Shown here piece after piece: positions 5,641-6,290 of a DNA stretch of 6,290 bases; the first letter of the stretch is position 1; each line of letters starts with the position of its first letter. Made by a program: the position numbers and the translations under genes. The notes below the pieces were generated by a model, which did no database searches, was not told where the DNA came from, and was given only the letters and a program-made list of their open reading frames with translations. This DNA is from Candidatus Odinarchaeota archaeon. GTDB taxonomy: Archaea > Asgardarchaeota > JAGGXT01. The stretch lies in contig JAGGXT010000290.1 of the NCBI GenBank assembly GCA_021162905.1, positions 1 through 6,290 of the forward strand, written 5' to 3'.

Positions 5641-6192
5641 ATGGTTAAGCTTGATGAATATGATTTGAAAATACTATATCTTTTAAGAGATAATTCACGA
5701 TTGAGCATTTCCGAGCTTGCAGGACTTTTAGGCTTAAGTAGGCCAACTGTAAAAACTCGATTAGAGAGATTAGAAAAAGAGGGAATTATACAAAAATACA
5801 CAATAAAACTCCTTCCAGAGCTTGAAAGAACCGGCAATACGATCATTATGATAGTGAAGACAAACAATTCTAAGATTTTTGACAAATTTGAAGAAATAGT
5901 TGAGATTAACAAATTTGCAAACAGGAGATATATTATAAAAGTTGTTGTAAAAGATATAAACGAACTTAGAAAGATTACTGAAAATGCCGAGCTTGATGTT
6001 CTGAAAATAATACCAATTTTAGAAAGTAAAGAAAAGGAAAGACCCTTTAAGGTAAGAGTTCAATTTAAATGCGATTATTGTGGGAAAGAGATAATCGACA
6101 AACCTACAGAATATAAATATCATAATAGGGTCTATTTCTTCTGCTGCCAGACTTGCTTAAGGGAATTTAAAAAGATGACAAAAAGATCATAG
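5641..6192 (+). CDS. copR: CopR, Lrp/AsnC-type copper-responsive regulator with TRASH domain
   Basis: This intact 183-residue cytoplasmic DNA-binding regulator has three parts. Residues 1-55 form an Lrp/AsnC winged helix-turn-helix (LDEYDLKILYLLRDNSRLSI, then ELAGLLGLSRPTVKTRLERL). Residues of about 60-128 are a shortened ligand-binding/dimerisation-like middle region. Residues of about 141-177 are a C-terminal TRASH motif, with Cys144, Cys147, Cys168 and Cys172 in the order CxxC...CxxxC, plus Cys169. TRASH motifs bind metals, and in archaeal copper regulators they sense Cu or Ag. GGAG at 5627-5630 lies ten bases before the ATG. The gene diverges from copA and shares a 156-bp intergenic region, the arrangement of CopR/CopA in Thermococcales, where CopR is known to control copA and the shared region. 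Autoregulation and control of copA here are inferred from that knowledge and from position. No lesion is seen. Confidence 0.93.
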   Translation: MVKLDEYDLKILYLLRDNSRLSISELAGLLGLSRPTVKTRLERLEKEGIIQKYTIKLLPELERTGNTIIMIVKTNNSKIFDKFEEIVEINKFANRRYIIKVVVKDINELRKITENAELDVLKIIPILESKEKERPFKVRVQFKCDYCGKEIIDKPTEYKYHNRVYFFCCQTCLREFKKMTKRS

Positions 6193-6290
6193 TAATTAAT
6201 TTGTAATACTTTGCTTCAACATACAATGAGAGTAGACTATAAGGATAAATTTACTTGCTTCCTTCGCTAACTGCGATTTTCTACGGTTTC

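Noticed and set aside
5586..5912. Minus-strand 108-codon open frame overlapping copR
   Set aside because: It overlaps the conserved helix-turn-helix coding region of copR and has no independent support.
6199..6289. Minus-strand frame of about 29 codons entering from the right edge and stopping at 6196-6198
   Set aside because: Too short to judge, with no motif recognised. It could be the end of a convergent gene but nothing in the sequence supports that.

Overview
The window looks like a piece of a hyperthermophilic archaeal chromosome, most likely from the Thermococcales (Pyrococcus/Thermococcus group). Three things point there. It is AT-rich. Several genes start behind strong archaeal Shine-Dalgarno sequences (GAGGTG or GGAGGTGA). 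It also carries a divergent pair made of a copper-exporting P1B-ATPase and an Lrp-type regulator ending in a TRASH metal-binding motif, an arrangement known in that order. The genus cannot be fixed from the sequence alone.

Left part (1-900): one intact gene on the + strand, a 250-residue nucleoside phosphorylase of the PNP/UDP family, close to archaeal methylthioadenosine/uridine phosphorylases. Its catalytic-Asp region reads IDGN where relatives have SDN.

Middle part (about 900-2800): a graveyard. On the + strand there are two separate, heavily decayed C-terminal fragments of IS200/IS605-type TnpB (OrfB) proteins, with an unrecognised 61-codon ORF just ahead of the second. On the - strand lies a sulfite-oxidase-like molybdopterin oxidoreductase gene. 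It is readable over nearly its whole expected length but is broken by two in-frame stop codons and a one-base deletion. A hairpin with a T-run downstream looks like its terminator.

Right part (2794-6192): a copper-homeostasis locus. The 802-residue CopA is intact, with two N-terminal heavy-metal-binding domains and a complete Cu+ transport signature. CopR is divergently transcribed and intact. Both promoters fall in a 156-bp intergenic region with a nearly symmetric TATA element that could serve both directions. Directly behind copA, after a perfect 8-bp inverted repeat that covers the copA stop codon and a very strong Shine-Dalgarno sequence, sits a small gene. It encodes a Met/His-rich stretch followed by a four-Cys zinc ribbon, split over three reading frames. 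This possible copper-binding accessory gene is the most interesting item in the window. It is either a recently broken member of the copA operon or something more unusual.

In function, CopR would sense copper through its TRASH cysteines and control copA (and itself) from the shared promoter region, while CopA pumps Cu+ out of the cytoplasm. The phosphorylase and the transposon debris have no visible link to this.
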